64,000 bases of DNA from Rugalucina vietnamica (GCA_964017185.1 OZ024877.1:5310006-5374005); one strand, 5' to 3'. Counted from the first letter of the stretch, positions 33,328-44,257 are shown. Numbers and translations: made by a program. The notes: a model not told the origin generated them from the letters alone.

Positions 33328-33487
33328 CATTTATTCAGTCGTTGGGATGGAGCCACCTCTTCTTGAGTATTAAGCAGTACTCAGGGAGTTAATGTGTCTT
33401 GCTCAAGGACACAGCAGGGTGACCACAGTGGGAATCGAACCCAGGACCTCTGGATTTGGAGCCCTACACTCTACTGCTAGGCCATCT
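33328..33487 (-). mobile_element. tRNA-derived SINE, inverted copy
   Basis: On the minus strand: A-box-like TAGCAGTAGAG, B-box-like GGTTCGATTCC, then TGTGTCCTTGAGCAAGACAC, ATTAACTCCCTGAGTACTGC, TGGCTCCATCCCAACGACTG and TTGACTGAGACTGAGACATT. Same family as 55340-55555, diverged. Confidence 0.8.
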
Positions 33488-33539
33488 TGTTCCCTTTTTT
33501 TAAGGCACTGAAAGCTGTCTTGTTGATCTTCTGATATGT

Positions 33540-33773
33540 GAGCCGCCTCGTGGGAAAACCAACAATGTGGTTTCCGAACAGGTCCGACACAAACCGACCT
33601 GTACAAGCACAGAAAAGAGCTAGAAGCTTGAAATTTCGGATTTAAGTAGAAGAAGAATTGTACTATCCGAGTAGCGAAAACAAAGGCGCTGATCAGCTTC
33701 GCGGTTACTGCGAAGCTGATCTGGGTCTTTGTTTTCGTCTATGCAGATTGTTGGTTTTCCCATGAGGCGGCTC
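33540..33773 (+). mobile_element. Family A MITE, copy A9
   Basis: Full copy; flanks ATGT / ATAT differ by one base. Confidence 0.92.
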
Positions 33774-33823
33774 ATATATTGTTAATATTGTTAGCCGTTA
33801 CCTTTACCTTGCTGACATTATGT

Positions 33824-34071
33824 GAGCTGCATCATGAGAAAATCTGTCTCCCTTTTCATACCAGGTCCAACATAAACCCAGCTGTACAACCCCAGAATGC
33901 ATAATGCAAAAATTCTCAATAATGGCTTTTTGACAGCATTTTTGTCATTTTGAGATACATTTTCACATTTTTGCTCTTTGAGAATTGTTTTGCATGTATT
34001 TCTCAAAGCTTTCTGGTTAAACCCATGATGAGACATTTTGTTGTTGTTGTTGTTTTCTCATGAAGCAGCTT
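33824..34071. mobile_element. Diverged family A relative with a different core
   Basis: Ends GAGCTGCATCATGAGAAAAT and TTTTCTCATGAAGCAGCTT and a left segment CAGGTCCAACATAAACCCAG match family A. The interior lacks the usual palindrome and instead has its own weak inverted repeat (AAAAATTCTCAATAATGGC against TGAGAATTGTTTTGC). Confidence 0.65.
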
Positions 34072-34093
34072 GTGTTACCCAACATCTATAAAT

Positions 34094-34327
34094 GAGCCGC
34101 CTCATGGGAAAACCAACAATCTGCATAGGCGAAAACAAAGACGCAGATCAGCTTCGCGGTAACCGCGAAGCTGATCAGCGCCTTTGTTTTCGCTACACGG
34201 ATAGTACAATTCCTCTACTTTCTAAATCCAAAATTTCCAGTCTCTAGCTATCTTCTTTGCTTGTACAGTCTGATTTGTGTCAGACCTGTTCGGAAACCAC
34301 ATTGTTGGTTTTCCCACGAGGTGGCTC
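34094..34327 (-). mobile_element. Family A MITE, copy A11
   Basis: Full reverse copy, duplication AAAT (34090-34093, 34328-34331). Confidence 0.93.
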
Positions 34328-34574
34328 AAATGTATATATTACATATATGACTGTTTTTGTGTTTAAGAGTTTATAAGAGGTACATATATTGTGTACATGT
34401 ATATGACTATCGTCTGACACGAATTGTTCCAATGAGCCTTGACACAAGAAAACCTGTTTATATACTTTTTTGACATGGATATTGCAAGACGTTACAAGTA
34501 TGCTTCAACCAAATTTCTTCTCTAGCTAGTAGCTACACGTGCACTGTCTTTAAGTTTAGCATGTATCCAATGCT

Positions 34575-34711
34575 ATGGGGGAGTGTGGTGGTCTAGTGGT
34601 TGACTGTCGGACACCTTGACTAGCCATAGTACTCGTTAGTACCAAGAAGAAGTGTCTCCGTCCCAGCATGACTAAAATTGTTGACAGGACAGTAAAACCA
34701 CAAAACAAACA
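34575..34711 (+). repeat. Degenerate tRNA-derived SINE
   Basis: Head GTGTGGTGGTCTAGTGGTTG (A box), tail GTCTCCGTCCCAGCATGACT and AAATTGTTGACAGGACAGTA. Middle and B box decayed. Confidence 0.6.
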
Positions 34712-34824
34712 AGCAGACAAAAACAACACTGTTTAGACAATCACATACATGTAGATGAGTCTGCAATATGCCTTGTTAGGGTTTGGATAAAACTGGATTT
34801 CATGTGACAATGGCAGAAAAATAA

Positions 34825-35077
34825 GAGCCGCCTCGTTGGAAAACCAACAATGTGGTTTTTGAACAGGTCTGACTCAAACCGGCCTGTACAGTCACAGGAG
34901 ATGGTTAGAGGCTGGAAATTTTGGATTTAGAAAGTAGAGGAATTGTACTATCCGTGTAGCGAAAACAAAGGCGCTGATCAGCTTCGCGGTAACTGATCAG
35001 CTTCGCAGTTACCGCGAAGCTGATCTGCGTCTTTGTTTTCGCATATGCAGATTGTTGGTTTTCCCATGAGGCGGCTC
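34825..35077 (+). mobile_element. Family A MITE, copy A12, with a duplicated core segment
   Basis: Duplication ATAA (34821-34824, 35078-35081). The core holds GATCAGCTTCGCGGTAACT followed by a second GATCAGCTTCGCAGTTACC, making this copy about 19 bp longer than the rest. Confidence 0.92.
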
Positions 35078-35081
35078 ATAA

Positions 35082-35912
35082 CCTTGTTAGTGATTTAGTT
35101 AGTTTATTAGTGAGTAGTCTTTAAATGTTATATTTTATCCACAATATGCATATATATAACAAAGTGCCTTATTCGTATAAATTTTGTACATATTTTCGTA
35201 CATGAAGTACAGGCCAGCCTCATTATAATGCTATCTTTAAGTTTCATAGAAGTAGACCATGTTATAACTAAAACCTTGCTATAAAGAGATTACTTACAAG
35301 AGACATATAGCAAAGTACTAGTTGTGAAACCTCACTCCACTTACAATGTTCCGTTGCGGACCTTGATGGTTCTATTTGATCAAAACAATTTCCGATTGAA
35401 TAAAACAGGATTACACATAGTTGACATGTCGTTAGCGCATCCGAACTTGATCTTGTTGACGTCACTGGGATGCCTTAATGTCATGGCGCGCACTCTGTCG
35501 TGTGAGCACGGAAAGCTTCTTTCTGATTGGCTTAGCGTTGAGGACCAAAAATGACCACAAATGAGCTAGCTGAATGTGTAAATCTCACAGAAATTATGGA
35601 TTCAAAGCAGGAAATCAGAGACTTTTCTTATGGAACACCATCTGGAGACAAAATTTAATATCTATTCGAACAGTATGCGAAGTGAGGGTGAGCAGATTTT
35701 AGTTTTTCAAAGTGAATTTCGTGTTTGAAAATGTGATGTGTAAAGTAAAACATTTTTGTCCCGGTCAGTACATGCTTGGCAGTGAGGCTGTGTGACATTC
35801 GGAATGCTTTTGTGTATACATGCATGGAGATTGCAAACAACAGCTGATGGTCTGAGTCTAAGCAAAGTACATGTTATCAATTTGGGAACCATGACAATGT
35901 TCTGTTATATTT
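35082..35912. other. No gene recognised
   Basis: 830 bp without repeat matches. ORFs 35268-35465 (-) and 35324-35554 (+) have no domain or splice support. Confidence 0.4.
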
Positions 35913-36147
35913 GAGCCGCATCGTGAGAAAACCGGATTTTTGCCTAGGCGAAAACAAAGGCGCAGATCAGCTTCGCGGTAACCGCGAAGCTGATCAGCGC
36001 CTTTGTTTTCGCTACTCGGATAGTATAATTCCTCTTCTACTCATAGCCAAAATTTCAAGGTTCTAGCCTGCTTCTGAGACTGTGCAGCCCGGTTTGTGTC
36101 GGACCTGGTCGGAAATCCCGAAGACCGGTTTTCTCGCGTCGCGGCTC
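35913..36147 (-). mobile_element. Family A MITE, copy A13
   Basis: Full reverse copy, ends of the GCGTCGCGGCTC subtype. Flanks ATTT / ATAT no longer match. Confidence 0.92.
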
Positions 36148-36403
36148 ATATAGTAGTTGAGCATATTAAATGTTGGAACATGTAAAATGTTGTAAAATCG
36201 TAAATGTTTGTGAGAATTTAATTTTTGATAAAATTTCACAACCGTTTTATCATGTGACTTCAAAGTCATTACTTATCTTGATAATAACTAATTGTCTGTC
36301 AGAAGATAGCTAGCTATAGCTATTTTTTACAGATTATCAAATACTTCTGTTGGAATTGAATAATTTATGAATAATTTCAAACTAAAAAGTTAAAGACATA
36401 AAT

Positions 36404-36612
36404 GAGCTGCGACACGAAAAAAACAGTTTTCTGGGTTTCCGACCAGGTTTGACACAACCCGGCCTGTACAGTCTCAGAAGATGGTTAGAAGCTTGAAATT
36501 TTAGATATAAGTAGAAAAGGGATTGTACTATCCGAGTAGTGAAAACAAAGGCGCTGATCAGCTTCGCAATTACTGTGAAGCTGATCTGCATCTGTGTTTT
36601 CCCTTATGCATG
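36404..36612 (+). mobile_element. Family A MITE, copy A14, right end missing
   Basis: Starts GAGCTGCGACACGAAAAAAA. The core is decayed (CTTCGCAATTACTGTGAAG) and the copy breaks off after TTTTCCCTTATGCATG. Confidence 0.85.
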
Positions 36613-36753
36613 GGTCAAGGTCACTTAAATGTGACTTACAATTTCCAAGTTACCAAGATGTGTAATCTGCATGTTCCTGAAATGTGTTTTGTGTTTGTGT
36701 GACCTTGCATGACACGCTTAACTCCCAATACAGTACTGCTTAAGTAACAGGTC

Positions 36754-36983
36754 TCAAGGTTATGAAACTTTTTTGATTCTAAGCTCATCTGAGACTAAAA
36801 TTTATCCTGCTCATAAATGTTAAAATGCCAACAATTGTTGGCATTTTAACATTTATGAAGAGGGTAAATTGCTAGTTTTTGAGTTTTGAACCTGAATTTT
36901 CCACTAATGTTGAATATGTACAAGCGGTTAAAATTTCATGCTTAGCTAAGCTGAGCTTGAAAAAAGTTTTATAACCTTGGGAT
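36754..36983. mobile_element. Family B MITE, copy B1
   Basis: Ends CTCAAGGTTATGAAACTT and AAAGTTTTATAACCTTGGG. Inner inverted pair AAATGCCAACAATTGTTGGCATTT and subterminal AGCTAAGCTGAGC. It abuts B2. Confidence 0.82.
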
Positions 36984-36988
36984 CAGGT

Positions 36989-37211
36989 CTCAAGGTTATG
37001 AAAATATTTTCATGCTCAGCTCAGCTGTGCTTATAAATGTTAAGATGTTAACAGTTGTTGGCATTTTAACATTAATTTGCAGGTTAAATTACAGTTTGTT
37101 GTATTCTAAACCTGTAATTTATACCAATGAAGGTTATTTCAGTATTTATGATTAGTTTAAATTTCATGCTCAGCTGAGTTGAGCACGAAAAAAGTTTTGT
37201 AACCTTGGGGA
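36989..37211. mobile_element. Family B MITE, copy B2
   Basis: Ends TCAAGGTTATGAAAATATTT and AAGTTTTGTAACCTTGGGG; subterminal CATGCTCAGCTCAGCTGTGC. Directly follows B1 in the same orientation. Confidence 0.82.
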
Positions 37212-37339
37212 CAGGAGTCCTGTTCCAAATGACAGAAAAAATGTTGATTGGGACATGAAGCCACTACTGAAAATAATATTAGTGGATCATCTCATTATAA
37301 ATCAGTCCCATGGTTTCTTCTCACATTAAGTGTTCTGGT

Positions 37340-37562
37340 TCTAATGTTGTAAAACTCAGCTGAGCATAAAATTTGAACTGCTCATTAATACTAAAATAGC
37401 CCATGTAAAGTCAAATTGAGTTTAGAACACCATTATCCTGCTAATAAATGTTAATGTTAAAATGCCAACAATTGTTGTTGGCTTTTTAACATTTATGAGC
37501 AGGATAAATTTTAGTCTCAGCTGAGTTGAGCATGAAAAATGTTTTATTACCTCGAGGCCAGG
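37340..37562. mobile_element. Family B MITE, copy B3
   Basis: ACTCAGCTGAGCATAAAATT, TTATCCTGCTAATAAATGTT, AACATTTATGAGCAGGATAA, CAGCTGAGTTGAGCATGAAA. The best guide for joining the broken copy at 26768-29801. Confidence 0.82.
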
Positions 37563-38231
37563 TGCTTATTTTCCATGTTTGTGGCCCCAGGGTTCAAAAC
37601 TATAATATGGATATGGTATCATGCTGTATATAATCACTGCTGAGATTAACATACTTGTAGCTGATGGATTCTATATATAAGGAACTGGTGCTGATTTTTA
37701 TTTTCATTTTCTGTTGAATAGTGTATAACATTAAATATAATCTGTAACAGAAAGCAATCAAGGATACCATGTCAAGATAAATTTACATACGACTTTGAGT
37801 TTTAGTTTTATGATGATGCAATTTAAGTGTTCCCATCTATGCAAAATGTTCTTAGACTATTATGAATTTTTGTTTTAATACACCTCATGATCTGTTGCAT
37901 ATTGCAACAGCATGAAAATGGCTGAAGCCCCAATAAGCACGCATCAAGTTTGTCCGAGCACAAGTTTTATGTGTTCTACCAATGTATATGTACATTGATA
38001 CTCTATACAAGAACTGATAGTTCCAAACTGGTCAAAATAAGTTAAGCCACAGGTGAAATTTTTCCATAGACTTACTGCAAAAAACTACAAATTTGTTTTG
38101 TCATAACTTTTGACTGGGTGAGCGTTTTTACATGCAATTTTCAGCTATTGAGAATGAATTCTTCTTCTCAAGATGGGTTGAATTTCATTTATTTCAGTAA
38201 GTTTTCGTCAGTAAGTTTTTGATAGAGTGAC
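37563..38231. other. No gene recognised
   Basis: AT-rich, no repeats found, no ORF over 60 codons. Confidence 0.4.
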
Positions 38232-38235
38232 ATAT

Positions 38236-38470
38236 GAGCCGCATCGTGAGAAAACCGGATTTTTGCCTAGGCGAAAACAAAGGCGCAGATCAGCTTCGCG
38301 GTAACCGCGAAGCTGATCAGCGCCTTTGTTTTCGCTACACGGATAGTACAATTTCTCTTCTTTCTAAATCCGAAATTTCAAGTTTCTAATCACCTTCTGA
38401 GACTGTACAGCCCGGTTTGTGTCGGACCAGGTCGGAAATCCCGAAGCCCGGTTTTCTCGCGTCTCGGCTC
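38236..38470 (-). mobile_element. Family A MITE, copy A15
   Basis: Full reverse copy, duplication ATAT (38232-38235, 38471-38474). Confidence 0.93.
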
Positions 38471-38779
38471 ATATGTTTTCAGTAAACTTTAACGAAAAGC
38501 TCCCTATTATTCCTATAGTAAAATTGGCAAAAATCTGGACATTCTCGGATAATAAAGCACATATCGAAAGACAATTTTCATTTCAACTTCAAACTCTGTG
38601 TAATCATGCTTAAAATGTTGATGTCTAATTTGGATTGGGAAAGTGTTTTCAATTGTTTTTGAAAGTTTTGAAATAAACATTTAAACTTATGTAATTTAAC
38701 ATTATATACTGTTTTTGATGACCTGAATAACTTTTGAGATCTTCCCCTCAAATTTTGACAAAAAAACGGACTATTGAAA

Positions 38780-38925
38780 TGAGCCATGTTGTGTTGAAAC
38801 CTATTTGGAGTTCCCAGTCAGGACTGACAGGGACTGTGATGTACAACCATGCAAGGTGGCTAGCGCCTTGAGATTTTAGATTTTGGAAAGCAGAAGAAGC
38901 GTGTTATATCAATAGGTGGCTTCTT
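38780..38925 (+). repeat. Degenerate left half of a family A MITE
   Basis: GAGCCATGTTGTGTTGAAAC, CAGTCAGGACTGACAGGGAC, GAGATTTTAGATTTTGGAAA. Family A left half with many changes; no core. Confidence 0.5.
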
Positions 38926-38939
38926 GATGTTTGTCAAAT

Positions 38940-39180
38940 GAGTCACTGCACACGAAAACAAACAATCTGCATCTGCGAAAACAAAAGCGCAGATCAGCTG
39001 TGCAGTAACTGCACAGCTGATCAGCGCCTCTGTTTTCGCTACAGGAATAGTATAACTCCTCTTCTTCTTAAATCCAAAATTTCAAGGTTCTAGCCTGCTT
39101 CTGTGACTTTACAGGCTGGTTTGTGTCGGACCTGGTCTGAAAACCAAATTGTTATTGTTGGTTTTCTCATACGAAGGTTC
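38940..39180 (-). mobile_element. Family A MITE, copy A16 (diverged)
   Basis: Duplication AAAT (38936-38939, 39181-39184). The core palindrome CAGATCAGCTGTGCAGTAAC / TGCACAGCTGATCAGCGCC is a compensated variant. Confidence 0.88.
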
Positions 39181-39378
39181 AAATAATCTTTAAACCACCA
39201 GCTTTACCTTAACTTTTCAATGTCTTCCATGTTGCTTATCATATATTTTTGTGTGCAAAGTTCATTTATATTTTAACCCATTAAAGTATAAGCATTTGTT
39301 GGTCTTTTTATTATTGATCTGACATGAAAAACTCTATGAGTGTTGTGACGTCACGAAAATGTGGCCGTGTAATGTATA

Positions 39379-40363
39379 CAGTGAACTCGACAATAGAGAA
39401 TCATCGACAATGGCGAACCACTCGTAAAGAAATTGCAGAATTTCTTGAAACTTAGACAAAATATTGTTCCTTATATAACTCAGTCATTTACTTTCATCTA
39501 TGCCTTGGGATTTGGTAAAAGAATGGAGTCGAAATTCCACCGGACAATAAAATCAGGGTTGCTGAAACGCTTGACCCCTCAACTAAGATGCCTAGTTTAT
39601 TGTTCCATAAAAAGTAACGTTCAGATAAAATGTGTTTCACACCTCGTTTCTAAGCATTTGATTATGACCACTTTTGCATTACTCTAATGCCTAATATCCC
39701 TAGTTATGCAATATGCCTGTTTTTGATAAAAGTTTTGACATTGAAGGTAGCTATAAGCGGGGAAAGATGTACATGTAAATTCGACAATAGCGAATCATAC
39801 TATTTGTGGTGAAAAGAATGTGCACAAAGACCTGATAATCTACCTTTTGAAGGCTTGCCCTGGAACCACTTGTTTTAGTCAAGAGTGTAACTAGTATTCG
39901 TGCAAGTCGTGGTTTAACCATCTTCAGTTTAGGCTTACATTGATTCGTTAAAGCAATTAGACATGCTTAAATCGGTAAAATTGACCTTTCCGATATGGCA
40001 TTTGCTGTTGACAGTTAACGTAAAGCACAAAAGCAAATTAACACCATATTATCGAACACCGTTTAGTTTCGCATGATGATGGTACCATTTGTGTGCAAAT
40101 ATACTCTTCTAAGATGGTTTCTTTTGGACTATATGCTATTTGATTCGCCATTGTCGAGTTTGGTTCGCCATTGTCTAATGCAAGAGGTATCATATCAACA
40201 GAGTTATCTCCCGTTAAGAAATTGAATGAATTAAAATTATTATTTTCCTGTAAAGCTGAGATATGTTAGATGTTCTTAGTATCAAATAGAATAACATTCC
40301 CATGGTCGTGTTTAAAATAATAGCGTTTGACCTCTTAGTGATTCGCCATTGTCGAGTAAACTG
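39379..40363. mobile_element. TA-flanked element with CGACAATGGCGAATC motifs
   Basis: Inverted ends CAGTGAACTCGACAATAGAG and the inverse of CAGTTTACTCGACAATGGCG, with TA at 39377-39378 and 40364-40365. The motif CGACAATRGCGAAYC recurs at about 39409, 39779, 40143, 40160 and 40338 in both orientations. ORF 39433-39687 has no transposase features. It is inserted at the edge of family C copy C4. Confidence 0.78.
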
Positions 40364-40365
40364 TA

Positions 40366-40596
40366 CCCCCTTGAACCCCTCTCTTATATAGCAAAACTGG
40401 GGTATACAGGAGTATATCTATTTTTCTTATTTTTGCTTCAAAACATAGATTGTGGGTACTCATTAGAACCGTTCTAATGTGTACCCAAATCTACGTTTTG
40501 AGCAAAAATAAGAAAAATATCAAAATTTTTCAGCAAAACAATGCAATTTTTAAAGCTAAAAAATATTTGTTTATTGCATGGGCAAGTTTTCGTAAT
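40366..40596. mobile_element. Family C MITE, copy C4
   Basis: CCCCCTTGAACCCCTCTCTT, the palindrome TGTGGGTACTCATTAGAACC / GGTTCTAATGTGTACCCA (shortened centre), and the end GCATGGGCAAGTTTTCGTAA. The left tip is broken by the TA-flanked element. Confidence 0.75.
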
Positions 40597-40743
40597 AAGA
40601 GTAATATAAGTAGCAAGAGCTGCAAGTCACATGCCATATTTTGGTAAATACAATGTAGGAAGAAACCTTAAAGGAGCAAAGTATTCATAATCTTACGAAT
40701 ATGAAAATTTGTAACTAAAAGATGATGTATAGTTTGAAAAAAT

Positions 40744-40813
40744 CTCACATCCCTGATGGGATTCAAACCCAGACTGCCGGGGTAGAAATCCAATGCTTTA
40801 ACCACTGAGCCAA
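40744..40813 (-). repeat. tRNA-like SINE head
   Basis: Minus strand: A box TGGCTCAGTGG, B box GGTTTGAATCC, 31-32 bp apart. The acceptor stem does not pair well, so a SINE head or tRNA pseudogene is favoured over a functional tRNA. Confidence 0.55.
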
Positions 40814-41179
40814 AGAGTCGACTCCCTGACGCAGTATGCCAGAGGATACTTTGTATCGAATAGCTGTGCTATGTATCATGTGATCTGCCAACCCAGCCTT
40901 CCAACCATAGCAGATAATCTTGAATGAATAAAGATGCAGTGGGACATAATAAACAAGTAGCTAAAGGACCATGATCGCTCCTCTGAGATAAACACAATAA
41001 AGTCAATGGCAAGTGCAAAAAAAAAAAAGCCACAATCTCACTTTTTAAACACTCAAAGGAAGCTAACTCAATAGTCAATGGTGACAGCCTGTCAAAATCC
41101 AGCCTTATCAAAGCTCTAAATACCTTCATGGTCATACAGGTACTAAAAGCAAGCAATAAGCAAAATTGAGGCATTTTAG

Positions 41180-41700
41180 CTCACCTGAGCCGGAGCTGAA
41201 ACCACAAGACACAAAGCTTCTTTATTTTGTGTGAAGCAATGTTTGAAAGTCCCCTTCATAAATCCTGCCAACCATGCCTAGGGTCCAAATTGACCATGCC
41301 CCTGGGGTGTCAATATCTGCCATAGGCTTGTAATGGGAAAAATTTCTCTAAAACCACTAGAGCTAGAGCTTGTGTATTTTAAATAGCATATAGCAATACT
41401 TAGTGGTACCCTACATAAATTATGCCCCTGGGGTCAAAATGGCCACACGCTGGGTAACATAGCCCCCATAGACTAACAAGAGGAAAAACATACAAAATTC
41501 TTCTCTGCAAACCTCGCCCCTGGGGTCCAAATTGGCCACGCCCAGGGGGCATCAAGAACTGCCATAGGTTTATAATAGGAAACGAAAAAATCTTCTTTTC
41601 TGAAACCGCAAGACCCAAAGCTTGTATATTTAGTATGCAGCAATGTTATATGGTGGTTTACAATGTCCCTTCATGCAAGGATCAAGTCATGTCCATTCTT
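41180..41700. repeat. Degenerate tandem repeat, period about 170-180 bp
   Basis: CCCCTGGGGTCCAAATTGGCC-like segments recur at about 41295, 41425 and 41515, with CTGCCATAGGTTTATAATRG twice. Resembles a very diverged relative of the helentron core, or another mollusc satellite. Confidence 0.5.
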
Positions 41701-41864
41701 CTGGTTTATACCAAGGGCAATTAGCTTGGTGAACAGCAAGATAATATTAAAGAAAACTTGCAAACCCCAGTTTTACTGTATAAAAGATAGTAAAAACATG
41801 GACATGTTTGCATGATGAATTTGTCGTTCACATCGACTATACATGACAATGGTACACGTATCAT

Positions 41865-43025
41865 TCAGCGTCTGTGTTCTGTTCTAAACACTTCTTTATC
41901 ACCCAATTTATTGAAATCTAACTCTCTTAAGTAAATAATGTAATCTCTTAGTCCTACTCCACTGATGTGTCGTATTCCATCTTCATACACGTGCTGTAGA
42001 TTGGTCGGCAGACAACAAAGATGTACTATCCCTAGAAACAGACGTTTCCTCTTATCTTCAAAAGAATTAAACTTGAACTTTCTGTAGTCATTACAGGCGT
42101 CTAGATTCCATGAGATGTCCAGTAAGTAGAACAGTTCCTGATAAGCATTCATGATCTCATTCAGGATATGCTGATCGTGTTCACAGACAATTGTATTGTT
42201 TTCGTGAACAAACTGGCATCCTCTTGCTGTAATGAAGTTCCCGAACTCAATTTTCCGCATGCGTTCCAGATCCTGTAGCATGACGCCAGAATTGAAGAAA
42301 CCGTCTGAGGGTAACCACGTGGCTGCTAAGGCGACGGGTGGTTGAAGTCTCGACTGTGCCTCACTCCAGAGAAAGGCAGGATCAACTCCAAATAGGGTAT
42401 CTGAATCAATCACAATGCATTTGTTGACGTGGGGCAACAGCTCGTAGATGAATATTTTACCAGTTCCGTATACCCCCGACCATGGATGTGAAAACTGGAC
42501 TGGTCTATAAAACTTATTCTGAAACTTCTGGTATAAGTAACCAGTCAGATTCTTTACCTCAATCACTTCATATCGAACGTCCACGAAGGCGTGGGTAATG
42601 TTAGAAAATATCCTAGGAATGGCGATTTCGGCTCCCTCAGTTGCAACAAAATGGAAGAAAACTTGAGATCTTCTAGCATGAAGAATCACTGATCTAACGA
42701 ACATATTAACTTCAAGAGCATATACTGCTTTGGCCACAATCAAACAGAAGTGTATAACACTGTTGTCTAATGGTATTGTTCTGTACGGGTGGGGAACATA
42801 GTCGTCACTGTAAAGACTATACTCATTAGACAGAATCACCTTCTGGATTACTTTATTCTCCACAAAGCTGTCGTTCGTATCTTGAGTAGTAGTACTGAAG
42901 TATTGTGGTAGAAGTGCTCTAATTGAAATAGAGTTTTTGTTTCGTGGCACATGGACGACCAAATATACCAGAACACAAACGACCAACAGACAGCAATATT
43001 TCAAACATTTACTAGGTGAATGCAT
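41865..43025 (-). CDS. GT8/LARGE-like glycosyltransferase, type II membrane protein
   Basis: 386 residues. Likely a Golgi enzyme adding a sugar (xylose- or glucuronate-type in known LARGE relatives) from a UDP-sugar. A short cytoplasmic tail is followed by a signal anchor at about residues 7-26 (CLKYCCLLVVCVLVYLVVHV), a stem of about 60 residues, then a GT-A catalytic domain: VNMFVRSVILHARR (about 106-118), YGTGKIFIYELLP (186-198), the DXD-type motif DSD at 207-209 in IDSDTLFGVDPAF, FNSGVML (244-250) and EHDQHILN (282-289). The ORF continues 42 codons upstream, but an acceptor (TTTTGTTGCAG) ends at 43060 and the extra residues come from a decayed family A MITE, so the start is set at Met 43025. 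An upstream non-coding exon is implied. Exact substrate and ortholog are unknown. Confidence 0.88.
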   Translation of the reverse strand: MHSPSKCLKYCCLLVVCVLVYLVVHVPRNKNSISIRALLPQYFSTTTQDTNDSFVENKVIQKVILSNEYSLYSDDYVPHPYRTIPLDNSVIHFCLIVAKAVYALEVNMFVRSVILHARRSQVFFHFVATEGAEIAIPRIFSNITHAFVDVRYEVIEVKNLTGYLYQKFQNKFYRPVQFSHPWSGVYGTGKIFIYELLPHVNKCIVIDSDTLFGVDPAFLWSEAQSRLQPPVALAATWLPSDGFFNSGVMLQDLERMRKIEFGNFITARGCQFVHENNTIVCEHDQHILNEIMNAYQELFYLLDISWNLDACNDYRKFKFNSFEDKRKRLFLGIVHLCCLPTNLQHVYEDGIRHISGVGLRDYIIYLRELDFNKLGDKEVFRTEHRR

Positions 43026-43082
43026 TTTCCCGCTACATGCACACTTGGACTTTCGTATCCTGCAACAAAAGAATATACGATT

Positions 43083-43235
43083 GAGTAGCTGCATGAGAAA
43101 ACAAACAAGGAATTCCGACCATGTCCGACACAAACCGGCCTGTACAGTCACAAAAGAAGGCTAGAAGATTGAATGTGCGGATTTAAGAAGAATCTGGACT
43201 GTACTATCAACTTAGAGAAAACAATTGCGCGACTT
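43083..43235 (+). mobile_element. Degenerate family A MITE upstream of the GT8 exon
   Basis: GAGTAGCTGCATGAGAAAAC, GACCATGTCCGACACAAACC, GGCCTGTACAGTCACAAAAG, GGCTAGAAGATTGAATG. Left half of family A; core lost. It begins 23 bp from the acceptor of the GT8 coding exon. Confidence 0.75.
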
Positions 43236-43430
43236 TAGTATGCATCTAGTAATTAGCTTCGGCGTGACGATCTCGATACGCTATCACAGCCTTTGGAGTC
43301 TCCATGCCGCTTCTTCAGGATTCAGGCTACTCAGTCTACGTTGCTGTTGCGACCTTACCGCGCTTTTGTTCTATTCAAATTACTACTTCGGCAGTATTTG
43401 AAAATTCCTTGAACCCACTCCCCCCACCCA

Positions 43431-43460
43431 CCAAAAAAAAAAAAAAAAAATGCGCGCGCG

Positions 43461-43514
<54 letters not shown>
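43431..43514. repeat. A-run, (GC)n, (CA)n compound microsatellite
   Basis: A tract, then TG(CG)8-9, then (CA) about 22 units. Uninterrupted alternating purine-pyrimidine, a strong candidate for Z-DNA. Confidence 0.95.
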
Positions 43515-43516
<2 letters not shown>

Positions 43517-43961
43517 GAAGCTTTTTTGAAACACCTCCAGAAATTTATAGCTATGTTATCATTTACTCTTTAAAAAATTGGAAATCGGTTCACAAGTAAA
43601 GATTTTATGCCCAAAAATTATATTTACGTATGTACAAGGGAGGTAATCCAAACGGTTGTGGCCCGGTATTCCGAGGGCCCTATAGTCCGAGGGCCCGGTA
43701 GTCCGAGGGCCCAATGGTCCGAGGGTCCGATGGTCCGAGGGCCCGATAGTCCGAGGGCCCGATGGTCCGAGGGCCCGATGGTCCGAGGGTCCGAGGGTCC
43801 GATGGTCCGAGGATTTATGGAATAAATCCAATACCAATATTCTGATTCTCGGACTAGCGGGCCCTCGGACTATTGGGCCCTCGGACTATCGGACCCTCGG
43901 ACTATTGGGCCTCGGACTATCGGACCCTCGGACTATCAGGATCTGCAACATTTTCCAAGGT

Positions 43962-44104
<143 letters not shown>

Positions 44105-44183
44105 GCGCGCACGCACACACGCACGTGCTTTCATACATACACATACATACCTATACACGAATACAGATACATTCTTACACAAT

Positions 44184-44225
44184 GATACATACATACATAC
44201 ATACATACATACATACATACATACA

Positions 44226-44255
<30 letters not shown>
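44184..44255. repeat. (ATAC)n microsatellite
   Basis: About 18 ATAC units followed by ACGC repeats. Confidence 0.97.

Positions 44256-44257
<2 letters not shown>

Noticed and set aside
39433-39687. Transposase of the TA-flanked element
   Set aside because: No DDE/D-type residues or helix-turn-helix pattern; 84 codons in AT-rich DNA.
43026-43151. N-terminal 42 residues of the GT8 open frame as part of the protein
   Set aside because: A consensus acceptor ends at 43060 and the upstream codons come from a decayed family A MITE; Met 43025 leads straight into the signal anchor.
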